From the NCBI GenBank assembly GCA_944989445.1, contig CALYLW010000054.1, positions 1-64,000 on the forward strand: a stretch of 64,000 bases of DNA, in the 5' to 3' direction. The position numbers and the translations under genes are program-made. The DNA comes from Ampullaceana balthica (lineage: Eukaryota; Mollusca; Gastropoda; Lymnaeidae). Below the pieces are notes generated by a model, which saw only the letters and a list, made by a program, of their open reading frames with translations, did not search any database and was not told the origin of the DNA. Each line of letters opens with the position of its first letter. Position 1 is the stretch's first letter. Below are positions 46,053 to 58,216 of this stretch, piece by piece.

Positions 46053-46222
46053 CAGAGCTGGATTTACCTATTTTGCTAAACAAGCTATAGCTTAGGGCTC
46101 CCGCCTTCTTGGGGCCCCCGTAATTTTTTTCATATTTGGCACGGACATAGAGTATCTGGACTTCAAAAGGGCCCCTATATCTCAAATAGCTTAAAGGCCC
46201 ATCAAGTATAAATCCAGCCCAG
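46053..46222. mobile_element. Small hAT-like MITE (CAGAGCTGGATTTA ends)
   Basis: Left end CAGAGCTGGATTTACC and right end (inverse of CTGGGCTGGATTTATA) form an imperfect inverted repeat, 170 bp apart. Flanks AGCTCACT and GGCTCACC match at 6 of 8 bases, a plausible aged target duplication. Confidence 0.5.
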
Positions 46223-46319
46223 GGCTCACCCATTCGTAAAGCCCTATTGCAACAAATATTTGATGATAGGATACAATTTAGATAAATATAACTTCCCGAC
46301 ACTTCGAAAAATACCCAAT

Positions 46320-46592
46320 GGGCCATCCATAAAGTACGTCACGCTATTATTGACCATTTTTAACTCCCCCCCTCTCCCCGTCACAAACTGTCCCACATCT
46401 CAGACCCCCACCCCTAAAGTACGTCACACTTTCTAACAAAAATTTTGTTTTTTATTAACAAAATAATCAAAATTTAGTATACAACAGCGGGATGTCACAC
46501 ATGGCCAGACCCCCCTCCCCCCTGTCACAAACTGTCACACTTTCTTACACCCTCCCCCCTCTGGAGCGTGACGTACTTTATGGATTGCCCCC
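46320..46592. mobile_element. MITE-G-related element (…AAAGTACGTCAC ends)
   Basis: GGCCATCCATAAAGTACGTC at the left and its inverse, ...GACGTACTTTATGGATTGCC, at the right, with C-rich arms 'CACAAACTGTC'. About 270 bp, non-coding. Target duplication is unclear. Confidence 0.6.
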
Positions 46593-46799
46593 AACCTTGT
46601 AACCCTCGTCGATTCAAGTTACGAACTTGTATTTTTCTGACCTACTTATAGGAATTCCGCATTTCTTACGCATCAAGCTTTACCTTTCAACCAAGTATTT
46701 TGATTGGCTATAGCTGTGGAAATTACCGTAGTTTTACTACCTTTTCTAGGTTAAACAACATTATATCCATCAATGATAGCACCTAAAATGGTATTTAAA

Positions 46800-47045
46800 A
46801 AGGCATTCCGATACCATTTTATTTACCACGTTTTTATTAACTCGCTTTCGTTCCTGTGGCATTGTTTGTTGGTTTGTTTGTCCACAATTTTTCAAATCTG
46901 CCAACGTAAAATTAAACCACTTCTGATGGTCCTAGAGATCTCAAAATTTTACCACAGATAGATCTTGGATGACAATGCATTGTATCAAAATTTCAGATCT
47001 ATCGAATGTACCGTTATTAAATTATTGAACTTTTTACTTTATCTA
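46800..47045. repeat. Dispersed repeat, split by hAT-C (left part)
   Basis: Contains AACGTAAAATTAAACCAC and GATGGTCCTAGAGA, then CGAATGTACCG. A second copy lies at 50455-50620 and related phrases occur in the 499-bp repeat (35350, 35870). No gene. Confidence 0.6.
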
Positions 47046-48706
47046 ATTTTATTCAGTGGCGTCACTAGGGGGGTGCGGTGGGGGCGGGCCGCCCCGGGTG
47101 ACACCCATCAGGGGGTGACACCCAAGCCTAAAATTTACTGTGTGCGATTTTATGTCAGAAAAAAAAGAAGACAATTTTTTTTTCAGCTAGAAAGAAATTG
47201 AGAAATAGAATGAAATACGTTTAAACCGAAAACTTATTAATAAAATAAAATATCAGTTAACAGGCAATAATAAAACGTCCCCACAAACTACCATAAAACT
47301 AATTAGGAAAAAAAAAGGAAAGAAAACCCCGCACAATTTAAAAAAGGCTGGACATAAAAGAAGCGGCGTCTTTTGTTTTAGAAGAGAATCCAACATACTG
47401 GGCTTTGACATACCGACACACACGAGGAATCAGCCTGTGACTGTGAGACCAATCCTAACTCACTACTTCCTCCACGACAGTTGAGGGGGGGGGGTAAGAT
47501 TTTTCTTTAAAAATAAATAGATATGTTTTCTTTGTTTTGTTTTTTTATTTATAGGAAAATAAGGTATTTAACGTGTTTGAGTTATTATTTTTTTAATTTA
47601 TAATTATTAAACATGCATATCTATGTTAATGTAATGTACTCTAGGAAACATGATTTTCATATTTTTCTTGAGTATAGGTACTTTTTAAAATAACCTTCAA
47701 CAATAAATTAATTTCACATAAAAACATTTCAGTCTTTTCGATTTCGTATGAAACGATTTTCACTGATAGATCGCGTGATGCGTACGTTCGGCAGCCGAAG
47801 TCCTGTTGATTTTGAACGACGCGATCAGAACCGCACCTGCAGCGACAAATTTTTAACGTTGAAAACCGTCTGGTCTGAACATTATAAAGCATATTTAATA
47901 TTACTGAATATATAATCTATTAAATTCAAGTATTTTGTCTACAATTCATGATTCCACATTATTGGAGTAGCAAAGGTAAGCCAGTTGAATCCTTTATTTA
48001 ATTTTGTTAAAACAGGGAAAGATAGTGAGAATTTTCTCGAAATATTTTTTATTCAAAATGCCACATTATAGTATACCTTTTCCTGGTTAATAATTCTTTA
48101 TTAACGATTGACTAATTTTGAAAGTAAGTTACAAAAGTGAGCCAAATGACAATTAAATTTTGGACACGTTCAAAAGTCAGACGTATTTTAGATAATTTAA
48201 TGTTCTTTTAAAGTATGACAGATAAGACTGAAACTTTAAAAAATGGCATTCAATTAATTAATTAACTTTTTTTCAATTTAAGGCTTGTTTGACATTTGCC
48301 CCCTAGAATAACAATGTTCTAAGTTGAGTTTTTGACAAAAATGAGTTATTGCCGCTGGGATATTGTCCATGTTTCAATCTATCATAGCACACATTGTGAA
48401 GGGTGTATCGTGAGACAATTTTGTAGGTAGTCTAAGGTAGTACAAAATAACAAGGTCCTAACTCAATATAAGTCTATCCAACATCACATAGAACATTATT
48501 CTAGGGGAGCGAATGTTGGGAACATTGTCCTTTAAATAATAAATTTGGCACATATGTCATTAAAGAGCGCACGATGAAAGTGAATGAAATTTTTATACAA
48601 CACAAACGAATCGTGTAATGAAAACAATAGATTTGAGCTTTATTATTAAACAAATCAAAAGCTCAACGTTACACCTTTCACAATTTTTGCTATGATAGAT
48701 TGAAAC

Positions 48707-49408
48707 ATGGACAATATCCCAGCGCTTTTAAAATCAGAACAACTTGGAATTTCAGTAGAGAACAGACCCAGGATGAAGAAAAGGGTGACAGGTGAGAAAA
48801 CAAGAGATGCTGGACTAACTCTGCAAGAAGAAAACAAAAGGTCGATGTTTGAGTGTATTGATCGTTTCCATTCTGAACTCCAGATCAGATCAAGTGCAAT
48901 CAAGGAAGTAGCAACCATGTTTGAGGCTGTTCAAGCCAAAAGCTTGATATCTGCCACTGAAGAATAATTATTAAAGCCCATTCCAAGGTTGTCCACTTTC
49001 TATGATGAGTTGTCAGAGGAAGAGCTTTTATTAGAAATACCAAGGCTGAGAAGACACCTGAAGGCAGCAGAGATCGATCTCAAAGAGGCTGAAGACTTGT
49101 CCATACTTGACGTTTTGAAATTTGTAGCTGAATGGGACTTCATAGAATCTCTCCCCTATCTCACATTGAGTTTACGATCATTTGTTACAATCTGTGTGTC
49201 TGTGGCTTCATGTAAAAGGAGTTTTTCAAAGCTAAAGGTTATAAAGAATTATTTGCGATCTACAATGGGACAGCCAAGGCTTTCTGATCTTGCCATTTTA
49301 TCCATTGAGAGTGATTTGGCACAAGAAATAGATTTCGATGACGTAATTAACAAGTTTTCAGTTTTAAAGGCCAGAAAAGCTAAATTCTTATTTTTAAAAT
49401 ATATTTAA
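48707..49408 (+). pseudogene. hAT-C transposase, C-terminal part
   Basis: One frame with a single TAA at 48965-48967. The first 86 residues belong to the lost catalytic region. The second part (139 residues from 48989) carries S-V-A-S-C-K-R-S-F-S-K-L, N-Y-L-R-S-T-M and L-A-I-L-S-I-E, the hAT dimerisation domain, and ends F-L-F-L-K-Y-I. The N-terminal zinc finger and DDE domain are missing, so the element could only move in trans. Confidence 0.85.
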
Positions 49409-49635
49409 TGACATTGTATTTTGAATTATTACATATTATTCTGATAGTTACTGATTTTGCAAACCCAAAATAGAATGTTACAACCTTACCTCATTTGAAG
49501 TTGTACTGTAATGGTTGGTAATATAATCTAATTTTGGTAATGTAATGTAATTGTTGTAAATTTTAATGGAACGCAATGTAGATGCAAGTTTGTGAAATTT
49601 GAAAATACTACAGTTATTTAACCACTAGATTGTTC

Positions 49636-49691
49636 CGGGGCGCCGTGGCGCCTTCGGCGCCCACTTCTTTTAGGGCGCCTACGGCGCCCAC
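49636..49691. repeat. GC-rich nested palindromes
   Basis: GGGGCGCCGTGGCGCC, TTCGGCGCCC and GGGCGCCTACGGCGCCC: repeated self-complementary GGCGCC cores in an AT-rich background inside hAT-C. Confidence 0.75.
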
Positions 49692-50454
49692 CTTATTCAT
49701 AAGCAAAAATTAAACTTGCTGAAATGTTCACAAAGTATTTTTATAGGGGCCGTCCATAAAGTACGCCACTTTTTTTGTCAAAACCCCAAGTAACTTATCC
49801 TTGTTTGATAAATACGAAATATTAAACTTCCTGAAATGTACACAAAGTATTTTATAATTATAAATCATCAAATCCTATTTTTACATCGTTCCCTTTTTCC
49901 AAAATTAAGATATAAGCTAAAGCAATGACGTCATATAATATATTTTTTACAGCGCGTCTTTAATTTGTAATTAATTTGCACACCTTTTGATGCACACCTT
50001 GTGTTAAATATAAGATCAACCAATGACGTCATATTAAATATTTTTACAGCGCTAATCACCACACGATTTTTTAAAACTGCTATAGACTGTTGTACATCAT
50101 CAGCGTTCCACATCCAATGAGTGAGCCACTTGGGCTTTTATATTATTTATATTTACTTAAAATTAATAATTTTATGTTAAAATAAAAATTTAAAATTAAC
50201 ATTTTTTCTATTTAGTTCTTCGTTTTTAAATGTTACAATATTTTACCTATCGACTTTAAATTCAACTTTTCTCCTAATGCCTTTGTAACAAACATTTGAT
50301 CTATATTTTCAAACGTTACTAAAGAATATGTGTGTTCCCGGTATTTGGCAGACTCGAGGAGATTTATTGGGCAAGTCGTGGTGACACCAAGAGCTACCGC
50401 CCCGGGTGACACCCCTAGTGACGCCTCTGATTTTATTATATACTTGCTTTCGTG

Positions 50455-50620
50455 TCTGTCTGTCCGCAATTTTTCAAATTTTCCAACGTAAAATTAAACC
50501 ATTTCTGATGGTCCTAGAGAGCTCAAAATTATACCAAAGATAAATATTGGATGAAAATGCATTGTATTAAAATATCAGATCGATCGAATGTACCGTAATT
50601 AAATTAATTCATTTCTTAGT
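50455..50620. repeat. Dispersed repeat, right of hAT-C
   Basis: Second copy of the 46800-47045 sequence (CAACGTAAAATTAAACCAT, GATGGTCCTAGAGAG), so hAT-C lies between two tandem copies. Confidence 0.6.
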
Positions 50621-50689
50621 TAATCTTCATATAAGCATCTATACCCGCCAGCCGTAGTTAATTGTCACTAATCGAGTTCGACTCGTGAC

Positions 50690-51657
50690 CTCATCGCTTT
50701 GTTATTAAACGTTGGGCGGGCGCTGATGAGGTGTTTGGTAAAATAAATAGAGGTAAAAAAATATATATTTAAAAACCACGTTTTTATTAGTGGACTAAAA
50801 AGAATAAAATATATAAAGGTAAAAAAATGATTTGTAAAAACTATGTTTTTATAAGTGGACTAAAAAGAAGAAAATAATTTAAAACTTATAAGTTCAAGTA
50901 CTTTCATTTCATATGACTAAAAACGTGGGGCGGGCGCTTATGAGGTTTAACATATGCAGTTCACTCATTCTCTCACTTATAGATCTCTCTTTTGCCTTGT
51001 GAATTAGAAATATTTAAATTTTATACCAAACACCCGCCCCAGGTGTTTGGTATTTAAAAAAATAGAGGTAAAAAAATATATTTAAAACCTACGTTTTTGT
51101 AAATGGACTAAAAAGAATAAAATAAATAGCGGTAAAAAAAAGATTTTTTTAAAAACCACGTTTTTTATGAGTGTACTAAAAAGAAGAAGATAATTTAAAA
51201 CTAATAAGTTCAAGTACTTACATAGTATAATATGGCTAAAAACGTGTGGCGGGTGTTTGGTATAAAAATTAAAGATTTATAATTAAGAAGGCATAAAAGA
51301 TATCTATAAGTGAGAGAATGGGTGAACTGCATATGTAAAACCTCATAAGCGTCCGCTGTTTTTAGTCATATTATATGAAAGTACTTGAACTTATTAGTTT
51401 TAAATTATTTTCTTCATTTTAGTACACTTATAAAAACGTGGTTTTTAAAAATCTTTTTTTTTACCTCTATTTATTGTTATTCATTTTAATTTCCATAATA
51501 ATAAAAATTGATCACAGTTTTATTATTTTATATTAAACCTTGCGTGGACCCCCTGACGTTGTTCAGGGGCCCCCAAATCAATTTCAATTTTCCAGGGACC
51601 ACCTGAATGGTACCTGGGACCCCTGGGGGTCCGTACGGACCACTCTGGGAGCCACTG
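50690..51657. mobile_element. hAT-B right part(s) (S4)
   Basis: Ends ...CACTCTGGGAGCCACTG. It contains repeated blocks 'AAAACGTGGGGCGGG' and 'AAAAACCACGTTTTTAT' in both orientations, expanded relative to S1. Non-coding. Confidence 0.65.
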
Positions 51658-51658
51658 A

Positions 51659-54115
51659 TCTATACTAATAAAAGGCAAAGCCCTCACTCACTGACTGACT
51701 CATCACTAATTCTCCAACTTCCCGTGTAGGTAGAAGCATGAAACTTTGGGAACAGGGTTGCCAGATTGTAATTTGGGTAAAAGGCCAAACTGACAGCCAA
51801 AAAAGGCCAAAAAAGGCCAAACTTATGTTACATGAAAAATGTCAACAAAAATGACGTCACGCACCTAGGGGGCGGGAGGGGGTCACAGATTTGTGGCGAT
51901 GTATGACGAGGGGGAGAGTGCTTTTAAGAACTGTGACGTCATATTGGAAAGGGTCTAGCTCTTGATTACGTGTGACGAGGGGGGGGGTGAAAATATATTG
52001 AAAAATCTGTAAAAATCGCGTGACGTCATTTATGGACGGCTCATAACGGCTGAAAATTAGTTAACTATTTAAAATGAAGGTAGAACCAGGAGAAAAAGGA
52101 TAATAAATGTGTAAATGCCAATGTTCGTATCGTATGTATGATTGTACTCACAAAATAAATAGACTATGATACTAACATAAAAATTTGAAAGAAAAGCTTC
52201 AGGTCATCCTTTTCCTCTAGACTGCTATTTGCAGTATTATTATAAACTTTATCAGATGTCAAGTCATCAACTATTCTTGGTGACATGACAAAGTCCTTAC
52301 TGCATTTTTTTGTAAACAAAAGCTCAGCCTTGTCTCTAAAAATAGCGTCTAAAAGTGTGAGCTGCATTCTATATCTGGCTTTGTCTTAATAGGCCTCTTC
52401 ATTAAACTTTTTAAAAACGTTTTAATGTCTAACATACACGTAAGCTATTCAAAAAAAAAGAAAATAATTAATAAGGTTATTGACTTATTGGCGATATTTT
52501 TTTGTGATAAGGATTATTTTTATATATATTTTATATATTTTTATTTTTTTTTAAAGAAAAAGGCCAAAAAAAGGCCAAAAGGCCAAACAAAAATTTTAAG
52601 GCCAAACCCTCTTAAAAAAGGCCAAATTTTGAGAATTTGGCCTTAAAAAGGCCAATATGGCAACCCTGTTTGGGAAGTTCTTGAGTAGCCTCTCGCGACG
52701 AAAATTGGCGTAAAAGAACTTTACAATTCACACACATGGGGGCCGGGGGCCCAAAACGTTTTTTTACCCTTATATGGACTTTATAAAATATGAAAATTAC
52801 TAATTCTCCTATTTCCCGAGTAGGCAGAAGCATGAAACTTTGGTAAGTTGTTGAGTACAATCCCGCAATGGTAACAGGCGAAAAAATATTTAAATTATCA
52901 TTTCCTGGCGGGCCGGGGGCCCAAATGAAGTTTTTTCCTTAAATTAGCTATATAAAATATGAAAACCACTAATTCTCCTATTTCCGTGTAGGTAGAAGCA
53001 TGGAACTTTGGTTAGTTGTTAAGTACACTTTCACGATGGTAACAGGTGAAAAAAATATTTAAATTATCACCTGCGGGGGGCGGGGCCAAATTTATATTTT
53101 TATATTAATATAATTTTCCACTTTCCCGTGTAAGTAGAAACATGAAACTTTGGGAAATTGTTGAGTACAATCCTGCGATGGTAACATGCAAAAAAAAATT
53201 ATTTAATTTGCCACTCACATTGGGCCGGGGGTCCAAATGTATTTTTTCTTATATACAAAATGACTCATCACTAATTCTCCGATTTCCCATATAGCTAAAA
53301 TAATGAAACTTTGGGAAATTGTTGAGTACACTCCCACAATGGTAACATGCGGAAAAAATATTTAAATTGTCACTCACGTGGAGGCCCAAATGTATTTTTT
53401 CTTATATAAAAAGTTAATCATCACAAATTCTCCAACTTTCCCTGTAGGGAGAAGCATGAAATTTTGGGAAGCTGTTGAGTACAATCCCGGGATGGTAACA
53501 GGCGAATTTTTTTTTAATTATCACTCACTGGGGCCCGGGACCCAAATGTAATCTTTTACACCTTATATGAGCCAAATTACAAAAAAAAACTTTGGATACT
53601 GTGTAAATGTATTTTTTACTAATCTTGGAAGATACAAACTTGAAGGCCTATATTAAAATTCGTTAGAGCATGAACATTATTTTTTTTTCAATCTTTTGTA
53701 GCCGAGGGCCCCTAATCTCTTTTTCGTAAAAGTTTAAGATATTTTAACCATTCGATTTCAATCGATTTTTTAAAACAAATTTTGACTAAAAAATATATTC
53801 ATCATGATCCAAATTGAAATAAGCTGTTGTTTTGAACTATACAAATTACATGGATAGGGCCCCCGGCCCTTATTTTAGTTTTTTTTAATATGTATTAATA
53901 GTATATGTATTTTATTCATCCCACGGCCATTAAATTTTAGAAAGTTTTTGGGTTCGCTCCAGCGAAGGTTTCTGGCATTGAAAGTACAGTTTTAAAAACT
54001 CCACTTATTAGGGGCTGGGGGCCCTTATGCCCTTTTTTAACATCAGTTATATAAAAGGTAATTTAAAAAGTGGCTACTGGGTAAATGGATGAATTATTGA
54101 CCAAATTTTGCTTAG
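51659..54115 (+). mobile_element. Helitron array (S4), interrupted by hAT-D
   Basis: Starts TCTATACTAATAAAAGG right after hAT-B. It consists of ~166-bp monomers with hAT-D inserted in the first one, then the same unique Helitron body and 3' truncation as S1. Confidence 0.75.
51753..52668. mobile_element. hAT-D, 916-bp element (CAGGGTTGCCA ends)
   Basis: The left end CAGGGTTGCCAGATTG and right end ...ATATGGCAACCCTG are inverted. Perfect 8-bp duplication TTTGGGAA at 51745-51752 and 52669-52676. Subterminal AGGCCAAA-type repeats are on both sides. A minus-strand frame at 52164-52367 (67 codons) is of unknown meaning, possibly transposase debris. Part of MITE-G-like sequence (GTGACGTCATTTATGGACGG) is embedded. 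Confidence 0.88.
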
Positions 54116-54310
54116 AATTATTTCAACAATTACTATCAGTGTATTTAGTTGTGAAAAGAGCTTCTCCAAACTGTAGTTGATAAAAAAAATATCTACGTGT
54201 CACAATGAGTGATTAAAGACTGCAAAATCTTGCAATATTGTCAATAGGACAAGATATTACAAGTAATTTAAATTTTGATAGCAGAATACACGAGATTTCA
54301 ACTATGACTG
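54116..54310 (+). pseudogene. hAT transposase C-terminal relic (right part of S4)
   Basis: S-F-S-K-L-x-L-I-K and L-A-I-L-S-I segments with a frame break, following the truncated Helitron. Confidence 0.68.
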
Positions 54311-55112
54311 TTAGTTAAGTAAATTTATAAATATGTTTACATACTAATGTATACAATTTCTTTGTTTATAAAAAAAATCATTTATTTATAAATACAAAAA
54401 TAAAAGCATATAAATTAGTATTGTTTTTGGGTGCAAATTTGGAATAAGTTTCGTCTCATTATTTTGGGGGGGAGGGGGGACCTGCGACCTCAATAAAATT
54501 CTTGTGGCCTTCAAAAAAAGTATCTTGTATTTTTATAAATGTGTATTTATAGGTATATCAACTTATGCGGCCTATTTTATTACTGCTTTCATAAGTAGGG
54601 CATGCAATGGTAAAAAAGTTCCCCATGCACCTTTACTTCGTTTCAATTACAATTATTTATTTATGTTTATTAATTTATAAAAACCATCATATGATAGACT
54701 TAAGGGGCCGTCCATAAATTACCTCACTTGATTGTGGCTAATTTTACACCCCCTCCCCCCTCGTCACAAAAACTTAGACCCCTTCTTCAATGTGACGTGA
54801 AAAGCTTCATAAAAGCCGTATTTTCTGTTTGAAAATGACCATATTTCAAATCAATTTTTGTCATTTAAATATGTGTTTTTATTATAAGGCTGCACTCTAA
54901 TTTCTTAACACTCGTGAAGCTATATAAAACGTCATTACATAAAGTGTCGGCGATTTAAGTGGAACTTTTATTTAAAATTGCGCGTTTTGATGTGAAGTCA
55001 CATGTGTGACTCTCCTCTCCCCCCTCATGTCGTGACGTCAACTATGGACGGCCCCTAAAAGGGCGGCAAATTGGAGACCACCCCGGCGGCAAAAGTTCTA
55101 GCTACGCCACTG
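54311..55112 (+). mobile_element. hAT-A right part (S4)
   Basis: Includes MITE-G (54714-55055) and ends CTAGCTACGCCACTG, followed by GCCAACAT at 55113-55120, the same duplication as S1 and S2. Confidence 0.78.
54714..55055. mobile_element. MITE-G (right S4 copy)
   Basis: GGGGCCGTCCATAAATTAC ... CTATGGACGGCCCC flanked by TAA. Confidence 0.63.
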
Positions 55113-55765
55113 GCCAACATCGTAACGAACCAACAAAAGCTGGAGGAGGTACATAACTTTATATCTAGGAGCCATTATATCTAGAAATGGTACATGTGAA
55201 GCTTAAATTCCAGCTAGAATTGGGTCGGCAATGGCAGCAATGGCGAAGTTAACCAAAATATGGAACAGCAAAAACATTAGCCTTAAAACAAAGCTCAGGC
55301 TTAACGGAGTTCTCGTTAAAACCATTGTCCTTTATGGATGTGAGACCTGGACACTAATGGCAGCAACTGAAAGCAAGCTGCGTGCATTTGAAAACAAATG
55401 CATGAGGAAAATTATCCAGATCTCCTATTTAGAACACAAGACCAATGAATATGTCTGGGACAGAATAAACTCTATTGCGGGTCATCAAGAAACCATTATA
55501 ACAACAATTAAGAGACGTAAGATGGCATGGTTCGGTCATGTATTGCGACATGATACCCTGACAAAAATTATCCTTCAAGGCGCTGTAGAAGGGGGCCGCG
55601 AAGAGGTCGACAGCGGAAAAGCTGGCTGGACAACATAAAGGAATGGACAGGGACGAAATTGCATGAATTATTGGCCGCCGCTCAAAATAGGCAAATGTGG
55701 ATATCGTTGTCTGTTGATGTGTCCATGCGCTCCCGCCAACGACCGAAACGGTCACGGGAATGATG
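55113..55765 (+). pseudogene. Non-LTR RT C-terminal region (S4)
   Basis: Best preserved RT tail: 135 codons are open from 55231, including L-Y-G-C-E-T-W and the region that carries a stop in S1 and S2. A one-base deletion at GGGGGCCGCGAAG shifts the frame. A stop remains near 55202. Confidence 0.85.
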
Positions 55766-55909
55766 ATGATTACTATTTTTCCTTCTATATCGTGCATCTC
55801 AGTGTGGTGGGCATAGTGCGAAGCGGTTCGGGTGTGAACAATACTAGATACAGATTGCGTCTTGCTTGCTGTAGTTTCTGGTCAATTATATATAGACTAG
55901 CGTATCACC

Positions 55910-57458
55910 CGTCAAAAATGACGGAAGTTTTCAAAATAAATACACATCAGATTAAAAAATAACGTAATAGAGTTCTTTCATTTATATTATTTATTTATAT
56001 TTGATTAATTTATTATCATATTGAACAATTTTATGCGGACCGTTTTAAAAGAGTTATATTTGGTGCAGTAATTTTTGGTGCGCACTATTGAACAAATCAG
56101 CATTACATCCAAGAAGCATTAAATCCATTACGGGAATTATGTATGTTTATTGTCAACATGTGATGTGCAATTTTATTTGCAAGTGATCACTGCACCACAA
56201 GGCACTGGTACAAATATATTTGATCAATTGCGTTATCCTTGAGAAAATTTAGGTGACGATAAGAATTTCTTTTAAACTCTTGAAATTTAATTGACAATAC
56301 TGTGAGACATATTATTATTGACTTGTGTTTCTAAACAAATTATTTTTGTAACTTAAACTTAGTTTTACAAAACATTAAATTCAAATAAAATAATAAATTT
56401 AATATTGCATTTATTTATACTTACAGAAACAATAAAATTTAAATTATCAAGTTAAATCTATATTTATCATTAACATTAATTTAGTAAGAGGTCCTTAATA
56501 AACATAATATAATATTATTATATAAGTGGCACGCCACTTAACTTCGATCCCTGTTGTAAGGGATACAATGACAATGAAATGAAGTACATGTACAATGATT
56601 TGCGTACCTATGGTTAACACTAAATAAAATTTTTTAAAGAAATTAATATATTATGCTATTTTTCGATTTCTAATTTTTTATAAGATTGGTAACTTGAACG
56701 TAGTAAACAAATAAACATATTTAAAATTGACTTTGTTACTCACATAATCATAGATACATTTATTGCCTATTAATATTATTTTTTTTAATGATTTATACAA
56801 ATGAGGCCTAAACATTGGACACCTTTTATTATCAAGTAACATTTTTATTAAACAATTCATAGTTCCAGTCCTTGACGATGAAGAACATAGGTGAAGTAAA
56901 TTAATTACCGCACACGGCCATCAAGACCAGTGAAGAAAAGTGATTATTCTTTTCAAAATTTATTGTTCGATTACATGTAGCATGTAACTAACCGAATTCA
57001 TGCCAAATGATTTAGGGCTGTAGGCAATATGGGGGCTTATGTCGCTACCACGTCTGTACAGGGAAAATAGTGCAACGGTCCCTGGTGCAATAGAAAACGC
57101 CTGCCGGTCCGCCATATTTAAAAGTTTGAGAAGCATTGACCTAGATGAGGAACATAAGTTAAATAAATGACATTTGTACATCAATATACATAATTCCAGT
57201 TGTCTGTATGTATGTAATGCTGTTAGGTGGCGCTGCGATCGATTTTGTTTTATAGTGCTACTAATTTTAGAAAGCAGCGCACCAAATTACTGCACCAAAA
57301 ATAACACTTTTCGAACGTTCCACATAAAAATTTTCAATATGATAATAAATAAATAAAATAAAAATAAATAAAATAAATGAAAGTTCTGTATTACGTTATT
57401 TCTTAATCTGATGTGTATTTATTTTGAAAACTTCCGTCATTTTTGACGGGTGATACGC
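55910..57458. mobile_element. MITE-T copy D
   Basis: 1549 bp, with ends as in copy C (ACGGGTGATACGC at the right). Confidence 0.8.
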
Positions 57459-57870
57459 CGCGGGTCTCTCCAGGGTTTCTTCCTTTCATTCACTCACAGA
57501 TACAGATTAACCAGAAGGGTGACTCAATGACCTACCGCACTGGGTGACACCATCCCTAGTGACGCCTCTGAGAGTAACTATCAACATACATAATTTGCAA
57601 TGTTTATCACGTCCCGTCTGTCCTGTCCATGACGCTAGTAATTTTAGAAAGCAGCGCACCAAATTGCTGCAACAAAAATAACTCTTTCCGAACGTTCCAC
57701 ATAAAATTGTGCAATATGAAAATAAATGAATAAAATAAAAATAAATAAAATAAATGAAAGTTCTGTATTACATTATTTTTTATTCTGTGTATTTTTTCAG
57801 AATAAATAGATTTCAGCAGAAATGTATTTATTTTGAAAACTTCCGTCATTTCTGACGGGTAATACACTAG
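57459..57870. repeat. S-segment stub with extra MITE-T right end
   Basis: Starts CGCGGGTCTCTCC like S4, includes a solo hAT-C right end (57530-57573), then a second MITE-T right subterminal and terminal sequence ending CCCGTCA-inverse plus AATACACTAG near 57870. This marks the right edge of the array. Confidence 0.7.
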
Positions 57871-58021
57871 CATTCAATAATTGTCAATACTTAGCGGAAT
57901 TTGCTAAAGTAATAATCTTTTCGTTAATGCACATTTAATTTGCACTATGGTTGGTGGAAGTTTGCGTATGGGGATTGGGGGGGGGTCCACACGGCCATCA
58001 TTCCGTTAGTTCCACTTAGAG
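57871..58021. other. Spacer between array and VAC14 upstream region
   Basis: AT-rich with a short G9 tract near 57978. I see no feature except the left target duplication ACTTAGAG (58014-58021) of the next element. Confidence 0.5.
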
Positions 58022-58216
58022 CAGTGTTGCTCAATTATTTTCTGTCACGCCCCCCCCCCAATAGGAAGAAGAAAACATTTCGCGCCCCCCGCGCGACAGT
58101 AAATATTATAATTTGCCTATAAAAGTGTTATAAGTACACCATTTCGCCCCCCCCCCTTTAGGGAGCCTCGCCCCCCCCCCACCCTTGGGGCGCGCCCCAC
58201 GAATTGAGAAACACTG
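58022..58216. mobile_element. hAT-E MITE upstream of VAC14
   Basis: Ends CAGTGTTGCTCAATT and (inverted) CAGTGTTTCTCAATT, with perfect 8-bp duplications ACTTAGAG at 58014-58021 and 58217-58224. 195 bp with poly-C arms. It lies about 350 bases before the VAC14 start codon. Confidence 0.88.

Larger units (their letters stand above)
47054..50429 (+). mobile_element. hAT-C, complete element with 8-bp duplications
   Basis: The left end CAGTGGCGTCACTAGGGGGG and right end ...CTAGTGACGCCTCTG are inverted. Flanks ATTTTATT (47046-47053 and 50430-50437) match perfectly. 3376 bp. It contains one transposase relic. 47140-48600 and 49410-50380 are AT-rich with no other gene, apart from a GC-rich palindrome cluster (49636-49691) and a MITE-G-like end near 49748. 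Confidence 0.88.
35057..55909. repeat. Segment S4 of the array, heavily rearranged
   Basis: Bounded by MITE-T copies C and D. The left junction carries a solo hAT-C right end and a truncated MITE-T-like end, then two 499-bp repeats, then hAT-A sequence from the equivalent of position ~2257 in S1. Further right it holds hAT-B, the hAT-A relic split by two younger insertions, other hATs, the Helitron array and the RT tail. Confidence 0.75.
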
